53,873 nucleotides of DNA from Neobacillus driksii. Lineage in GTDB: Bacteria > Bacillota > Bacilli > Bacillales > Cytobacillaceae. Both the position numbers and the translations under genes were made by a program. The stretch covers positions 1 through 53,873 of the forward strand of contig NZ_JACCBX010000022.1 in assembly GCF_013409995.1 (NCBI RefSeq). Direction: 5' to 3'. Below the pieces are notes generated by a model. It saw nothing but the letters and a program-made list of their open reading frames with translations, was not told the DNA's origin and did no database searches. This document shows positions 25,190-34,405 of this stretch, one piece after another (within the stretch, counting starts at the first letter, position 1; each line of letters begins with the position of its first letter).

Positions 25190-28100
25190 TTGCTGGATGT
25201 TAATAATTTTGAGTATATGAAGATTGGTCTGGCATCACCAGATAAAATTCGTTCTTGGTCGTTTGGAGAAGTAAAGAAGCCAGAAACCATTAACTATCGT
25301 ACATTGAAGCCTGAAAAGGATGGTTTATTCTGTGAAAGAATTTTTGGTCCAACGAAGGACTGGGAATGTCATTGCGGTAAATATAAACGTGTCCGTTACA
25401 AAGGTGTTGTATGTGACCGATGTGGTGTTGAAGTAACACGTGCAAAGGTTCGTCGTGAACGTATGGGGCATATTGAGCTAGCAGCTCCTGTTTCTCATAT
25501 TTGGTATTTTAAAGGTATCCCTAGCCGGATGGGACTAGTTTTAGATATGTCCCCTAGGGCATTAGAAGAAATTATTTACTTTGCTTCCTATGTTGTAACA
25601 GAATCAGGAGATACAGCTCTTGATAAGAAACAACTTCTATCAGAAAAAGAATATCGTGCATACCGTGAAAAGTACGGAAATAAATTCCAAGCGGCAATGG
25701 GTGCTGAAGCGATTAAAAAGCTTCTTTCTGATATTGATTTAAATAAAGAGGTTGACGCATTAAAAGAAGAGTTAAAATCAGCTCAAGGTCAGCGTCGTAC
25801 TCGTGCGATTAAGCGCCTTGAAGTGTTGGAAGCATTCCGTAACTCTGGAAATGAGCCATCATGGATGATTCTTGATGTTCTTCCTGTCATCCCTCCAGAA
25901 CTTCGTCCAATGGTACAGTTGGATGGTGGAAGATTCGCAACATCTGATTTAAACGATCTATACCGTCGTGTAATCAACCGGAATAATCGTCTAAAGCGTT
26001 TGTTGGATCTTGGTGCACCGAGTATTATTGTTCAAAACGAAAAGCGTATGCTTCAAGAAGCAGTAGACGCGTTAATTGATAACGGTCGTCGCGGCCGTCC
26101 AGTGACTGGACCAGGTAACCGTCCGTTAAAGTCACTTTCCCATATGTTAAAAGGAAAGCAAGGTCGTTTCCGTCAAAACTTACTGGGTAAACGTGTTGAC
26201 TATTCTGGTCGTTCCGTTATCGTTGTTGGACCGAATTTAAAAATGTACCAATGTGGTCTTCCGAAGGAAATGGCTCTTGAGTTATTTAAGCCATTTGTTA
26301 TGAAGGAACTAGTAGAAAAAGGGTTAGCCCATAACATTAAATCTGCAAAACGTAAGATTGAAAGAGTATCTCCTGAGGTATGGGATGTACTTGAAGATGT
26401 TATTCGTGAGCATCCGGTTTTATTAAACCGTGCCCCAACACTTCATAGACTTGGAATTCAGGCATTTGAACCTACACTTGTTGAAGGAAGAGCGATTCGC
26501 CTTCATCCTCTCGTATGTACTGCATATAATGCGGACTTTGATGGTGACCAAATGGCTGTTCACGTTCCGCTTTCGTCTGAAGCGCAAGCTGAAGCTAGAC
26601 TTTTAATGCTTGCAGCTCAAAATATCTTGAACCCTAAAGATGGAAAGCCAGTTGTTACACCGTCTCAGGATATGGTACTAGGTAACTACTATTTAACTCT
26701 TGAAAGAGAAGGCGCAGTCGGCGAGGGTATGATTTTTAAAGATACTAACGAGGCATTAATTGCTTATCAAAATGGCTATGTTCATCTGCACACTCGAGTT
26801 GCTGTCCATGCTGGTTCATTAGGAAATGAAACGTTGACAGAAGAACAAAATAATAAGTTACTGATTACGACAGTAGGAAAACTTATTTTTAATGAAATTC
26901 TTCCGAAATCTTTCCCGTACATCAACGAACCAACAAGACAGAATTTAGAAGTTGAAACACCAGCAAATTACTTTGTTGAAAAAGGTGAAGATGTTCAAGC
27001 TCGAATAAAGGAAATGCCATTAGTAGATCCATTCAAGAAGAAAATCCTTGGTAATATCATTGCTGAAGTATTTAAGCGATTCAAAATTACTGAAACGTCT
27101 AAAATGCTAGACCGGATGAAGGATTTAGGATTTAAATATTCTACAAAAGCAGGTATTACTGTCGGTGTTGCTGATATCGTGGTATTACCGGAAAAGCAAG
27201 AAATTCTTCATGAGGCACAAAGCAAGGTTGATAACGTTATGAAGCAGTTCCGTCGTGGATTAATTACTGAAGACGAACGTTATGATCGTGTCATTGCCAT
27301 TTGGAGTGCAGCGAAGGATACCATTCAAGGAAAACTGATGAAATCGTTGAATAAAACGAATCCAATTTTCATGATGAGTGACTCCGGTGCCCGTGGTAAC
27401 GCATCAAACTTTACACAACTTGCTGGTATGCGAGGATTGATGGCCAACCCGGCTGGACGTATCATTGAATTACCAATCAAGTCAAGTTTCCGTGAAGGAC
27501 TGACAGTATTAGAATACTTTATTTCTACACACGGTGCTCGTAAAGGTCTTGCCGATACAGCACTAAAAACGGCTGACTCAGGTTACTTAACACGTCGTCT
27601 TGTTGACGTTGCACAAGATGTAATTGTCCGTGAAGATGATTGTGGAACTGACCGTGGTTTGTTAATCCGTTCATTAAAAGATGGTACAGAGGTTATCGAA
27701 GGCTTGGACGAACGTTTAATCGGCCGTTATGCTCGTAACCCAATAAGACATCCGGAAACGAAAGAAGTACTTGTTCCTGAAAATGGACTTATCACTGAAG
27801 ATCTAGCTGAAACAATCGTTGGTGCTGGAATCGAAGAAGTAAAAATCCGCTCTGCCTTTACATGTAATACACGTCATGGTGTATGTAAGAAGTGTTATGG
27901 CCGTAACTTGGCTACAGGTCAAGAAGTTGAAGTTGGGGAAGCAGTTGGTATTATTGCAGCCCAGTCAATTGGAGAACCTGGTACACAGTTAACAATGCGT
28001 ACATTCCATACAGGCGGGGTAGCAGGAGACGATATCACTCAAGGTTTACCGCGTATTCAAGAAATCTTTGAAGCTCGTAACCCTAAAGGTCAAGCAGTTA

Positions 28101-28789
28101 TTTCTGAAATTGATGGTGTGGTTGTTGGTATTAATGAAGGACGTGATCGTCAGCATGAGATTATTGTTCAAGGTGAGATCGAATCACGTACTTATAATGC
28201 ACCGTATACAGCACGCTTGAAAGTTGCTGTTAATGATAGGGTTGAACGTGGTCAGGAATTAACAGAAGGCTCTATTGACCCTAAAGAGTTAATCAAGGTA
28301 AAAGACGTTAATGCTGTTCAAGAATACCTGTTACGTGAAGTTCAAAAGGTTTACCGTATGCAGGGTGTTGAAATTGGTGATAAACACGTCGAGGTAATGG
28401 TTCGTCAAATGATGCGTAAGGTTCGTGTAAGTGATGCAGGTGAAACAGATGTACTTCCTGGTACACTTTTAGATATCCACCAATTCACAGATGCAAACGA
28501 AAAAGCATTATTAGCCGGAAAATTACCAGCAACAGGACGTCCAGTATTGCTTGGAATTACAAAAGCATCACTTGAAACAGATTCATTCCTGTCTGCTGCA
28601 TCCTTCCAAGAAACAACGAGAGTTCTTACTGATGCTGCAATTAAAGGCAAGCGTGATGAATTACTCGGCTTAAAAGAAAATGTTATCATCGGTAAGTTGG
28701 TTCCGGCTGGAACAGGTATGCAGCGCTATCGCAAAGCAGAACCTGTTTTAAGGGATACAACATCCGAAGAAACAGTTGCAATTGATTAA
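25190..28789 (+). CDS. rpoC: DNA-directed RNA polymerase subunit beta'
   Basis: The beta' subunit with the active-site magnesium motif NADFDGDQ (447-454). The N-terminal zinc ribbon uses C60, C62, C75 and C78. The trigger-loop region (MRTFHTGGVAG) and C-terminal clamp are present. The 1199-residue length is the usual Bacillus value. The start is TTG 25190, after aagggaggt. It is followed by a hairpin terminator. Confidence 0.98.
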   Translation: MLDVNNFEYMKIGLASPDKIRSWSFGEVKKPETINYRTLKPEKDGLFCERIFGPTKDWECHCGKYKRVRYKGVVCDRCGVEVTRAKVRRERMGHIELAAPVSHIWYFKGIPSRMGLVLDMSPRALEEIIYFASYVVTESGDTALDKKQLLSEKEYRAYREKYGNKFQAAMGAEAIKKLLSDIDLNKEVDALKEELKSAQGQRRTRAIKRLEVLEAFRNSGNEPSWMILDVLPVIPPELRPMVQLDGGRFATSDLNDLYRRVINRNNRLKRLLDLGAPSIIVQNEKRMLQEAVDALIDNGRRGRPVTGPGNRPLKSLSHMLKGKQGRFRQNLLGKRVDYSGRSVIVVGPNLKMYQCGLPKEMALELFKPFVMKELVEKGLAHNIKSAKRKIERVSPEVWDVLEDVIREHPVLLNRAPTLHRLGIQAFEPTLVEGRAIRLHPLVCTAYNADFDGDQMAVHVPLSSEAQAEARLLMLAAQNILNPKDGKPVVTPSQDMVLGNYYLTLEREGAVGEGMIFKDTNEALIAYQNGYVHLHTRVAVHAGSLGNETLTEEQNNKLLITTVGKLIFNEILPKSFPYINEPTRQNLEVETPANYFVEKGEDVQARIKEMPLVDPFKKKILGNIIAEVFKRFKITETSKMLDRMKDLGFKYSTKAGITVGVADIVVLPEKQEILHEAQSKVDNVMKQFRRGLITEDERYDRVIAIWSAAKDTIQGKLMKSLNKTNPIFMMSDSGARGNASNFTQLAGMRGLMANPAGRIIELPIKSSFREGLTVLEYFISTHGARKGLADTALKTADSGYLTRRLVDVAQDVIVREDDCGTDRGLLIRSLKDGTEVIEGLDERLIGRYARNPIRHPETKEVLVPENGLITEDLAETIVGAGIEEVKIRSAFTCNTRHGVCKKCYGRNLATGQEVEVGEAVGIIAAQSIGEPGTQLTMRTFHTGGVAGDDITQGLPRIQEIFEARNPKGQAVISEIDGVVVGINEGRDRQHEIIVQGEIESRTYNAPYTARLKVAVNDRVERGQELTEGSIDPKELIKVKDVNAVQEYLLREVQKVYRMQGVEIGDKHVEVMVRQMMRKVRVSDAGETDVLPGTLLDIHQFTDANEKALLAGKLPATGRPVLLGITKASLETDSFLSAASFQETTRVLTDAAIKGKRDELLGLKENVIIGKLVPAGTGMQRYRKAEPVLRDTTSEETVAID

Positions 28790-28797
28790 TCAATAAG

Positions 28798-28832
28798 GCG
28801 GTACTTGCTTTTTTTGCAGGTACCGCATTTTA
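28798..28832 (+). terminator. Terminator-like hairpin after rpoC
   Basis: The arms gcggtac / gtaccgc form a perfect 7-bp stem with a T-rich loop; the tail (attttat) is weak, so termination may be partial. Confidence 0.6.
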
Positions 28833-28869
28833 TGGAAATTCTTTGTAGAAAAAATAATTTGTAGTTTTG

Positions 28870-28898
28870 TTGACATCTATTTTTTAAGATGTTATTAT
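28870..28898 (+). promoter_or_regulatory. Promoter of the L7Ae-like gene and str operon
   Basis: A perfect TTGACA (28870-28875), 17-bp spacer and TATTAT (28893-28898). Confidence 0.82.
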
Positions 28899-28943
28899 AT
28901 CAAAGGTGCTCCTATTCACCTGATACTTTGGAGGATATGATAA

Positions 28944-29192
28944 ATGTCTTATGAAAAAGTATTACAGGCAACTAAGATTGTTATAGGAACTAAACAAGCA
29001 GTTAAAGTACTAAAGGATGGAACAGCGAGTGAGTTGATCATTGCAAGTGATGCTGGAACGAACGTAACGGCAGCTGCAGTGAAACTAGCTCAAGATTTGA
29101 ACATCCCAATTATCTATGTTGACTCGATGAAAAAACTCGGGAAGGCATGTGGAATAGAAGTTGGTGCTTCAACTGTAGTAATTATCCGTTGA
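28944..29192 (+). CDS. rplGB: L7Ae-family K-turn RNA-binding protein (YbxF/L7Ae-like)
   Basis: This 82-residue protein belongs to the L7Ae/L30e family that recognises kink-turn RNA. The core reads TAAAVKLAQDLNIPIIYVDSMKKLGKACGIEVGAS, with the conserved KLGKACG turn. B. subtilis YbxF binds K-turns in vitro; its physiological RNA target is not settled. It lies first in the run ahead of rpsL, behind tttggagga, as in B. subtilis. Confidence 0.92.
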   Translation: MSYEKVLQATKIVIGTKQAVKVLKDGTASELIIASDAGTNVTAAAVKLAQDLNIPIIYVDSMKKLGKACGIEVGASTVVIIR

Positions 29193-29295
29193 AAACTGTT
29201 TTTGTAGATAGATGATCTGCAAAAACTTTGTTTTTGCACAAAAATGAACCACCTGGATGTGTGGGCTTACAAATAATGAAGGGAGGAAAAGTAAC

Positions 29296-29718
29296 ATGCC
29301 TACTATTAACCAATTAGTGCGCAAGCCTCGTCAATCTAAAGAGGAAAAGTCAAAATCACCTGCGCTTAACAAAGGTTACAACAGCTTCAAAAAATCACAA
29401 ACAAATGTAACTTCACCACAAAAACGCGGAGTATGTACTCGTGTTGGTACAATGACTCCAAAGAAACCGAACTCAGCGTTACGTAAATATGCTCGTGTAC
29501 GTTTGACAAACGGTATTGAGGTGACTGCATACATTCCTGGTATCGGCCACAACCTTCAAGAGCACAGTGTTGTTCTTATTCGTGGAGGACGTGTAAAGGA
29601 TTTACCGGGGGTACGTTATCACATCGTACGTGGTGCTCTTGATACGGCTGGTGTTAACAACCGTATGCAAGGTCGTTCTAAATATGGTACTAAGAGACCA
29701 AAAGCAGCTAAGAAATAA
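29296..29718 (+). CDS. rpsL: 30S ribosomal protein S12
   Basis: S12 lies at the decoding centre. The streptomycin-sensitive PKKPNSALRK and KDLPGVRYH segments are wild type. I start at ATG 29296 (MPTINQLVRK, 140 aa), after gaagggagg; an upstream in-frame start at 29257 would add 13 unconserved residues. The leader holds a 9-bp stem-loop (tgcaaaaac / gtttttgca) and a short ccac...gtgg element whose role is unknown. Confidence 0.97.
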   Translation: MPTINQLVRKPRQSKEEKSKSPALNKGYNSFKKSQTNVTSPQKRGVCTRVGTMTPKKPNSALRKYARVRLTNGIEVTAYIPGIGHNLQEHSVVLIRGGRVKDLPGVRYHIVRGALDTAGVNNRMQGRSKYGTKRPKAAKK

Positions 29719-29760
29719 AACAGTTTAAATAGAAAAGCTTGTTTGAAAGGAGGAAATTAA

Positions 29761-30231
29761 ATGCCACGTAAAGGTCCTGTAGCAAAAAGAGACGTGTTAC
29801 CAGATCCACTTTACAATTCTAAATTAGTTACTCGTCTAATCAACAAAATGATGGTTGACGGTAAAAGAGGTAAATCACAAGAAATTCTTTATTCTGCATT
29901 TGAAACAATCCGTGAACGCTCTGGTAAAGAGCCGATGGAAATTTTCGAAGCAGCAATGAAGAATATCATGCCAGTACTTGAGGTAAGAGCACGCCGAGTA
30001 GGTGGAGCAAACTACCAAGTACCAGTTGAGGTACGTCCTGACCGCCGTACAACTCTTGGTCTTCGTTGGTTAGTAAACTATGCGCGTCTTCGCGGTGAAA
30101 AAACAATGGAAGAGCGTTTAGCAAACGAAATCATGGATGCAGCTAACAATGCTGGTGCATCTGTTAAGAAGCGTGAAGATACTCACAAAATGGCAGAAGC
30201 AAACAAAGCGTTTGCTCACTATCGTTGGTAG
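29761..30231 (+). CDS. rpsG: 30S ribosomal protein S7
   Basis: S7 nucleates assembly of the 30S head and contacts E-site tRNA. The signature VRPDRRTTLGLRWLVNYAR (about 92-110) is present and the 156-residue length is standard. It starts behind gaaaggaggaa, 42 bases after rpsL, in the classic rpsL-rpsG-fusA-tuf order. Confidence 0.98.
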   Translation: MPRKGPVAKRDVLPDPLYNSKLVTRLINKMMVDGKRGKSQEILYSAFETIRERSGKEPMEIFEAAMKNIMPVLEVRARRVGGANYQVPVEVRPDRRTTLGLRWLVNYARLRGEKTMEERLANEIMDAANNAGASVKKREDTHKMAEANKAFAHYRW

Positions 30232-30278
30232 AATTACCTTTATTATAAAAACTTTCACACTAGAAAGGAGAAAGACCC

Positions 30279-32360
30279 ATGGCAAGAGAGTTCTCCTTAG
30301 CAAACACTCGTAATATCGGTATCATGGCACACATTGATGCCGGTAAAACGACGACCACTGAGCGTGTCCTTTATTACACTGGTAAGATTCATAAAATCGG
30401 TGAAACACATGAAGGTGCTTCTCAGATGGACTGGATGGAGCAAGAACAAGAACGCGGAATCACTATTACTTCTGCAGCAACAACTGCACAATGGAAAGGT
30501 CACCGCGTAAACATCATCGATACACCAGGACACGTAGACTTCACAGTTGAAGTTGAACGTTCCCTGCGTGTACTTGATGGAGCAGTAGCTGTACTTGATG
30601 CACAGTCTGGTGTTGAACCCCAAACTGAAACTGTTTGGCGTCAAGCAACAACTTACGGTGTACCACGTGTAGTATTCGTAAACAAAATGGACAAAATCGG
30701 TGCAGACTTCTTGTATTCTGTAAGAACAATACATGATCGCTTGCAAGCGAATGCCCACCCAATTCAGTTACCTATTGGTGCTGAAGATGAATTCTCAGCA
30801 ATCATTGACCTTGTGGAAATGAATGCAGTATTCTACAGTAATGACTTAGGCACTGATATTGAAGTGCGTGACATTCCTGAAGAACACCGCGCTCTTGCTG
30901 AAGAGTGGCACGAAAAGTTAGTTGAAGCAGTAGCAGAATTAGATGAAGAATTAATGGAAAAATACCTTGGTGGTGAAGAAATCACTAAAGAAGAGCTTAA
31001 AGCTGGTATTCGTAAAGGTACTGTTAATGTAGAATTCTACCCTGTTATTTGTGGATCTGCTTTCAAAAACAAAGGTGTTCAGTTAATGTTAGACGCAGTT
31101 ATCGATTACCTTCCATCTCCATTAGATGTTCCTGCAATCAAAGGACACGCTGTTGATGATGAAGATGAAGCTGTTGAACGTCATTCAAGTGACGAAGAGC
31201 CATTCTCTGCTCTTGCGTTTAAAGTTATGACTGACCCTTATGTTGGTAAATTAACGTTCTTCCGCGTTTACTCTGGTACTTTAGAGTCTGGTTCATACGT
31301 TCAGAACTCTACTAAAGGCAAACGTGAACGTATCGGACGTATCCTTCAAATGCACGCAAATAGCCGTCAAGAAATCTCTAAGGTTTTCGCTGGTGACATT
31401 GCTGCTGCTGTAGGTTTGAAAGATACTACTACTGGTGATACTCTATGTGACGACAAAAACCCTGTTATCCTTGAGTCTATGCAATTCCCAGAGCCAGTAA
31501 TCCAACTTTCTGTTGAACCTAAGTCTAAAGCTGACCAAGATAAAATGACTACTGCCCTACAAAAACTTCAAGAAGAAGATCCTACATTCCGTGCGCACAC
31601 TGACCAGGAAACTGGACAAGTTATCATCGCTGGTATGGGTGAACTTCACCTTGATATCATTGTAGACCGTATGCGTCGTGAATTTAAGGTTGAAGCTAAC
31701 GTAGGTGCTCCACAGGTTGCTTACCGTGAAACTTTCCGTGCTTCTGCACAGGTTGAAGGTAAGTTTGCTCGTCAATCTGGTGGACGTGGACAATATGGAC
31801 ACGTTTGGATCGAGTTCTCACCTAATGAAGAAGGTAAAGGATTCGAATTTGAAAATGGTATCGTCGGTGGTGTTGTTCCTCGTGAATACATTCCTGCTGT
31901 ACAAGCTGGTTTAGAAGATGCGTTAGATCGTGGTGTTCTAGCTGGTTATCCACTAGTTGATATTAAAGCAAGATTATTTGATGGATCTTACCATGATGTT
32001 GACTCCTCTGAAATGGCGTTTAAGATTGCTGCATCAATGGCTCTTAAAAATGCTGCTTCAAAGTGTAAGCCTGTTATCCTAGAACCTATGATGAGGGTTG
32101 AAGTTGTAATCCCTGAAGAGTACCTAGGTGATATTATGGGTCAAATCACTGCACGTCGTGGACGCGTTGAAGGTATGGAAGCGCGTGGTAACGCACAAGT
32201 AGTTCGTTCACAGGTTCCACTTTCAGAGATGTTTGGTTATGCAACAGCACTTCGTTCAAGCACACAAGGTCGTGGAGTATTCTCTATGCACTTTGATCAC
32301 TATGAAGAAGTACCAAAATCTGTTTCTGAAGAAATTATCAAAAAAAATAAAGGTGAATAA
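30279..32360 (+). CDS. fusA: Elongation factor G
   Basis: The translocation GTPase. The P-loop AHIDAGKTT (17-25), DTPGHVDFT and NKMDKIGAD are visible in the G domain. Domains II-V follow, with the tRNA-mimic tip in domain IV (SGGRGQYGHVWIE). The 693-residue length is normal. The start follows agaaaggaga. It is separated from tuf by 126 bases holding a promoter and a strong hairpin. Confidence 0.98.
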   Translation: MAREFSLANTRNIGIMAHIDAGKTTTTERVLYYTGKIHKIGETHEGASQMDWMEQEQERGITITSAATTAQWKGHRVNIIDTPGHVDFTVEVERSLRVLDGAVAVLDAQSGVEPQTETVWRQATTYGVPRVVFVNKMDKIGADFLYSVRTIHDRLQANAHPIQLPIGAEDEFSAIIDLVEMNAVFYSNDLGTDIEVRDIPEEHRALAEEWHEKLVEAVAELDEELMEKYLGGEEITKEELKAGIRKGTVNVEFYPVICGSAFKNKGVQLMLDAVIDYLPSPLDVPAIKGHAVDDEDEAVERHSSDEEPFSALAFKVMTDPYVGKLTFFRVYSGTLESGSYVQNSTKGKRERIGRILQMHANSRQEISKVFAGDIAAAVGLKDTTTGDTLCDDKNPVILESMQFPEPVIQLSVEPKSKADQDKMTTALQKLQEEDPTFRAHTDQETGQVIIAGMGELHLDIIVDRMRREFKVEANVGAPQVAYRETFRASAQVEGKFARQSGGRGQYGHVWIEFSPNEEGKGFEFENGIVGGVVPREYIPAVQAGLEDALDRGVLAGYPLVDIKARLFDGSYHDVDSSEMAFKIAASMALKNAASKCKPVILEPMMRVEVVIPEEYLGDIMGQITARRGRVEGMEARGNAQVVRSQVPLSEMFGYATALRSSTQGRGVFSMHFDHYEEVPKSVSEEIIKKNKGE

Positions 32361-32388
32361 TTGATTTTCACCTTTTAATAAAGTATAA
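32360..32388 (+). promoter_or_regulatory. Promoter for tuf
   Basis: TTGATT (32360-32365), 17-bp spacer and TATAAC (32383-32388), directly after the fusA stop. It would let EF-Tu be made in excess of EF-G. Confidence 0.65.
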
Positions 32389-32402
32389 CTACTTATGTAA
32401 CA

Positions 32403-32444
32403 ATGGAAACTGTGAAATAAGGACAACCTATTTACAGTTTCCAT
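32403..32444 (+). other. Long hairpin in the tuf leader
   Basis: atggaaactgtgaaata pairs with tatttacagtttccat (16 bp with one bulged base) around a 9-base loop. The tail is AT-rich but not a clean T-run. It lies between the tuf promoter and ribosome-binding site and could be an attenuator or a 5' stabiliser. Confidence 0.7.
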
Positions 32445-32486
32445 ATAATATACTTAACTTTTTTAAATTAAAGGAGGATTTTCCTA

Positions 32487-33674
32487 ATGGGTAAAGCTAA
32501 ATTCGACCGCTCTAAGCCACACGTTAACATTGGTACAATTGGTCACGTTGACCACGGTAAAACAACTTTAACTGCTGCAATCACTTCTGTTCTTGCTAAA
32601 ACTGGTAAAGCAGAAGCTCGTGCATATGATCAAATCGATGGTGCTCCAGAAGAAAGAGAGCGTGGAATCACAATCTCTACTGCGCACGTTGAGTATGAAA
32701 CTGACAACCGTCACTATGCACACGTAGACTGCCCAGGACACGCTGACTATGTTAAAAACATGATCACTGGTGCTGCTCAAATGGACGGCGGTATCCTAGT
32801 TGTATCTGCAACTGATGGTCCAATGCCACAAACTCGTGAGCACATCCTTCTTTCTCGTCAGGTAGGCGTACCTTACCTTGTTGTATTCATGAACAAATGT
32901 GATATGGTTGATGACGAAGAACTACTTGAATTAGTAGAAATGGAAATCCGTGATCTATTATCTGAATACGATTTCCCTGGCGATGACACTCCTGTTATCA
33001 AAGGTTCTGCTCTTAAAGCGTTAGAAGGTGACGCTGCATGGGAAGAAAAAATTTATGAACTAATGACTGCTGTTGATGAGTGGATTCCACAACCAACTCG
33101 TGACACTGACAAGCCTTTCATGATGCCAGTTGAGGATGTTTTCTCAATCACTGGTCGTGGAACTGTTGCTACTGGACGTGTTGAGCGTGGTGTAGTTAAA
33201 GTTGGTGACGTTGTTGAAATCGTAGGTTTCACTGAAGAGCCAAAATCTACTACTGTAACTGGTGTAGAAATGTTCCGTAAGCTTCTTGATTTTGCTGAAG
33301 CAGGAGACAATATTGGTGCATTACTTCGTGGTGTAGCACGTGAAGAAATCGAGCGTGGCCAAGTTTTGGCTAAGCCGAAATCAATCACTCCACACACAAA
33401 GTTCAAAGCACAAGTTTACGTTTTATCAAAAGAAGAAGGTGGACGTCATACTCCATTCTTCACTAACTACCGTCCACAATTCTATTTCCGTACTTCTGAT
33501 ATTACTGGTATCTGTAATCTTCCAGAAGGCGTAGAAATGGTTATGCCTGGTGACCACATCGAAATGACTGTTGAGCTAATCGCTCCAGTTGCGATCGAAG
33601 AAGGTACAAAGTTCTCTATCCGTGAAGGCGGACGTACTGTAGGTTCAGGTTCAATCACAACTATCACTGAATAA
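32487..33674 (+). CDS. tuf: Elongation factor Tu
   Basis: EF-Tu delivers aminoacyl-tRNA. The P-loop GHVDHGKTT (19-27), DCPGHADYVKNM (about 81-92) and NKCDMVDD (about 136-143) are intact, followed by beta-barrel domains II and III. The 395-residue length is standard for Bacillus. It starts behind aaaggaggatt and ends in a strong terminator, immediately followed by repeat array 2. ybaC, which sits here in B. subtilis, is absent. Confidence 0.98.
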   Translation: MGKAKFDRSKPHVNIGTIGHVDHGKTTLTAAITSVLAKTGKAEARAYDQIDGAPEERERGITISTAHVEYETDNRHYAHVDCPGHADYVKNMITGAAQMDGGILVVSATDGPMPQTREHILLSRQVGVPYLVVFMNKCDMVDDEELLELVEMEIRDLLSEYDFPGDDTPVIKGSALKALEGDAAWEEKIYELMTAVDEWIPQPTRDTDKPFMMPVEDVFSITGRGTVATGRVERGVVKVGDVVEIVGFTEEPKSTTVTGVEMFRKLLDFAEAGDNIGALLRGVAREEIERGQVLAKPKSITPHTKFKAQVYVLSKEEGGRHTPFFTNYRPQFYFRTSDITGICNLPEGVEMVMPGDHIEMTVELIAPVAIEEGTKFSIREGGRTVGSGSITTITE

Positions 33675-33705
33675 TTTAATTATCAGTTATATAAGAAGCA
33701 GCTGG

Positions 33706-33729
33706 ATGACGATCCAGTTGCTTTTTTTA
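33706..33729 (+). terminator. Intrinsic terminator of the str operon
   Basis: The arms aagcagctggat and atccagttgctt form a 12-bp stem (one G-U) around gacg, followed by seven T. Confidence 0.92.
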
Positions 33730-33776
33730 TTTGGAATATTTCATTTTTGCTGATTACTCCAACTGTTTTAAAAGTC

Positions 33777-34034
33777 GATGAAAGACAAATCCGCAGAAAA
33801 TGCAGTGGGATTAGTCCTCCATAAGGGCGATGAAAGACAAATCTGCAGAAAATGCAGTGGGATTAGTCCTTCATAGGGATGATGAAAGACATATCTGCAG
33901 AAAATGCAGTGGGATTAGTCATGCATAAGGGTGATAAAAGACAAATCTGCAGAATATGTAGTGGGATTGGTCCTTCATAAGGGTGATGAAAGACAAATCC
34001 GTAGAATATGCAGGGATTAGTCCTTCATGCGGAT
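33777..34034. repeat. Tandem array of 52-bp imperfect repeats (array 2)
   Basis: Five units start at 33777, 33829, 33881, 33933 and 33985, each 52 bp apart; the last is two bases short. Each opens gatgaaagacaaatc (small variants), continues through tgcagaaaatgca (a small stem of its own) and closes ggattagtccttcat. The outer arms form a 15-base inverted repeat with two mismatches. No ORF. The array follows the tuf terminator directly. The next stretch, 34035-34167, is AT-rich with nothing recognised. Confidence 0.9.
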
Positions 34035-34167
34035 CTCAATACTATTAGCAACCTCTGTCAATATAGATGCATTTATTCTAAATCGTGTTTCTACTATATA
34101 TAAGAACAGTTAATATTCAAACAATAAAGCGTTAGTATAGGTTATTTCTGGAGAATGATAATAACTC

Positions 34168-34196
34168 TTGAAAATGTATAAACAGGCCGCTATAAT
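34168..34196 (+). promoter_or_regulatory. Upstream promoter of the S10 operon
   Basis: TTGAAA (34168-34173), 17-bp spacer, perfect TATAAT (34191-34196). Confidence 0.8.
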
Positions 34197-34242
34197 AATA
34201 AAAGTGTGCTAAACGTAACCAAAAAGAAAATATAAAAAAAAG

Positions 34243-34271
34243 TTGCGTTTGCCTAATCTTTTATGTATAAT
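34243..34271 (+). promoter_or_regulatory. Downstream promoter of the S10 operon
   Basis: TTGCGT (34243-34248), 17-bp spacer, perfect TATAAT (34266-34271). It lies exactly 75 bp downstream of the first promoter; tandem promoters suit a heavily transcribed operon. Confidence 0.8.
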
Positions 34272-34274
34272 AGA

Positions 34275-34385
34275 CAATGTTGGTCTTTGACTGCGATGAT
34301 GTGAAAGGTTGCTGACACACCCGGCCGCTTTGCCATGGCGAGTGTGTGGGAAATTTTCACTGAGAATGTCTATTTTTAAAATAGG
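34275..34385 (+). promoter_or_regulatory. Conserved 5' leader of the S10 operon
   Basis: The leader contains ggttgctgacacacccggcc, then gctttgccatggcgagtgtg. The ends cacacc and gtgtgtggg pair, and ccggccgc/gccatggc give internal complementarity. I recall a very similar block ahead of rpsJ in B. subtilis and relatives, so a conserved regulatory leader is likely. Its ligand or protein is not known to me. Confidence 0.55.
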
Positions 34386-34405
34386 CGAATAAAGGAGGGA
34401 AAATA

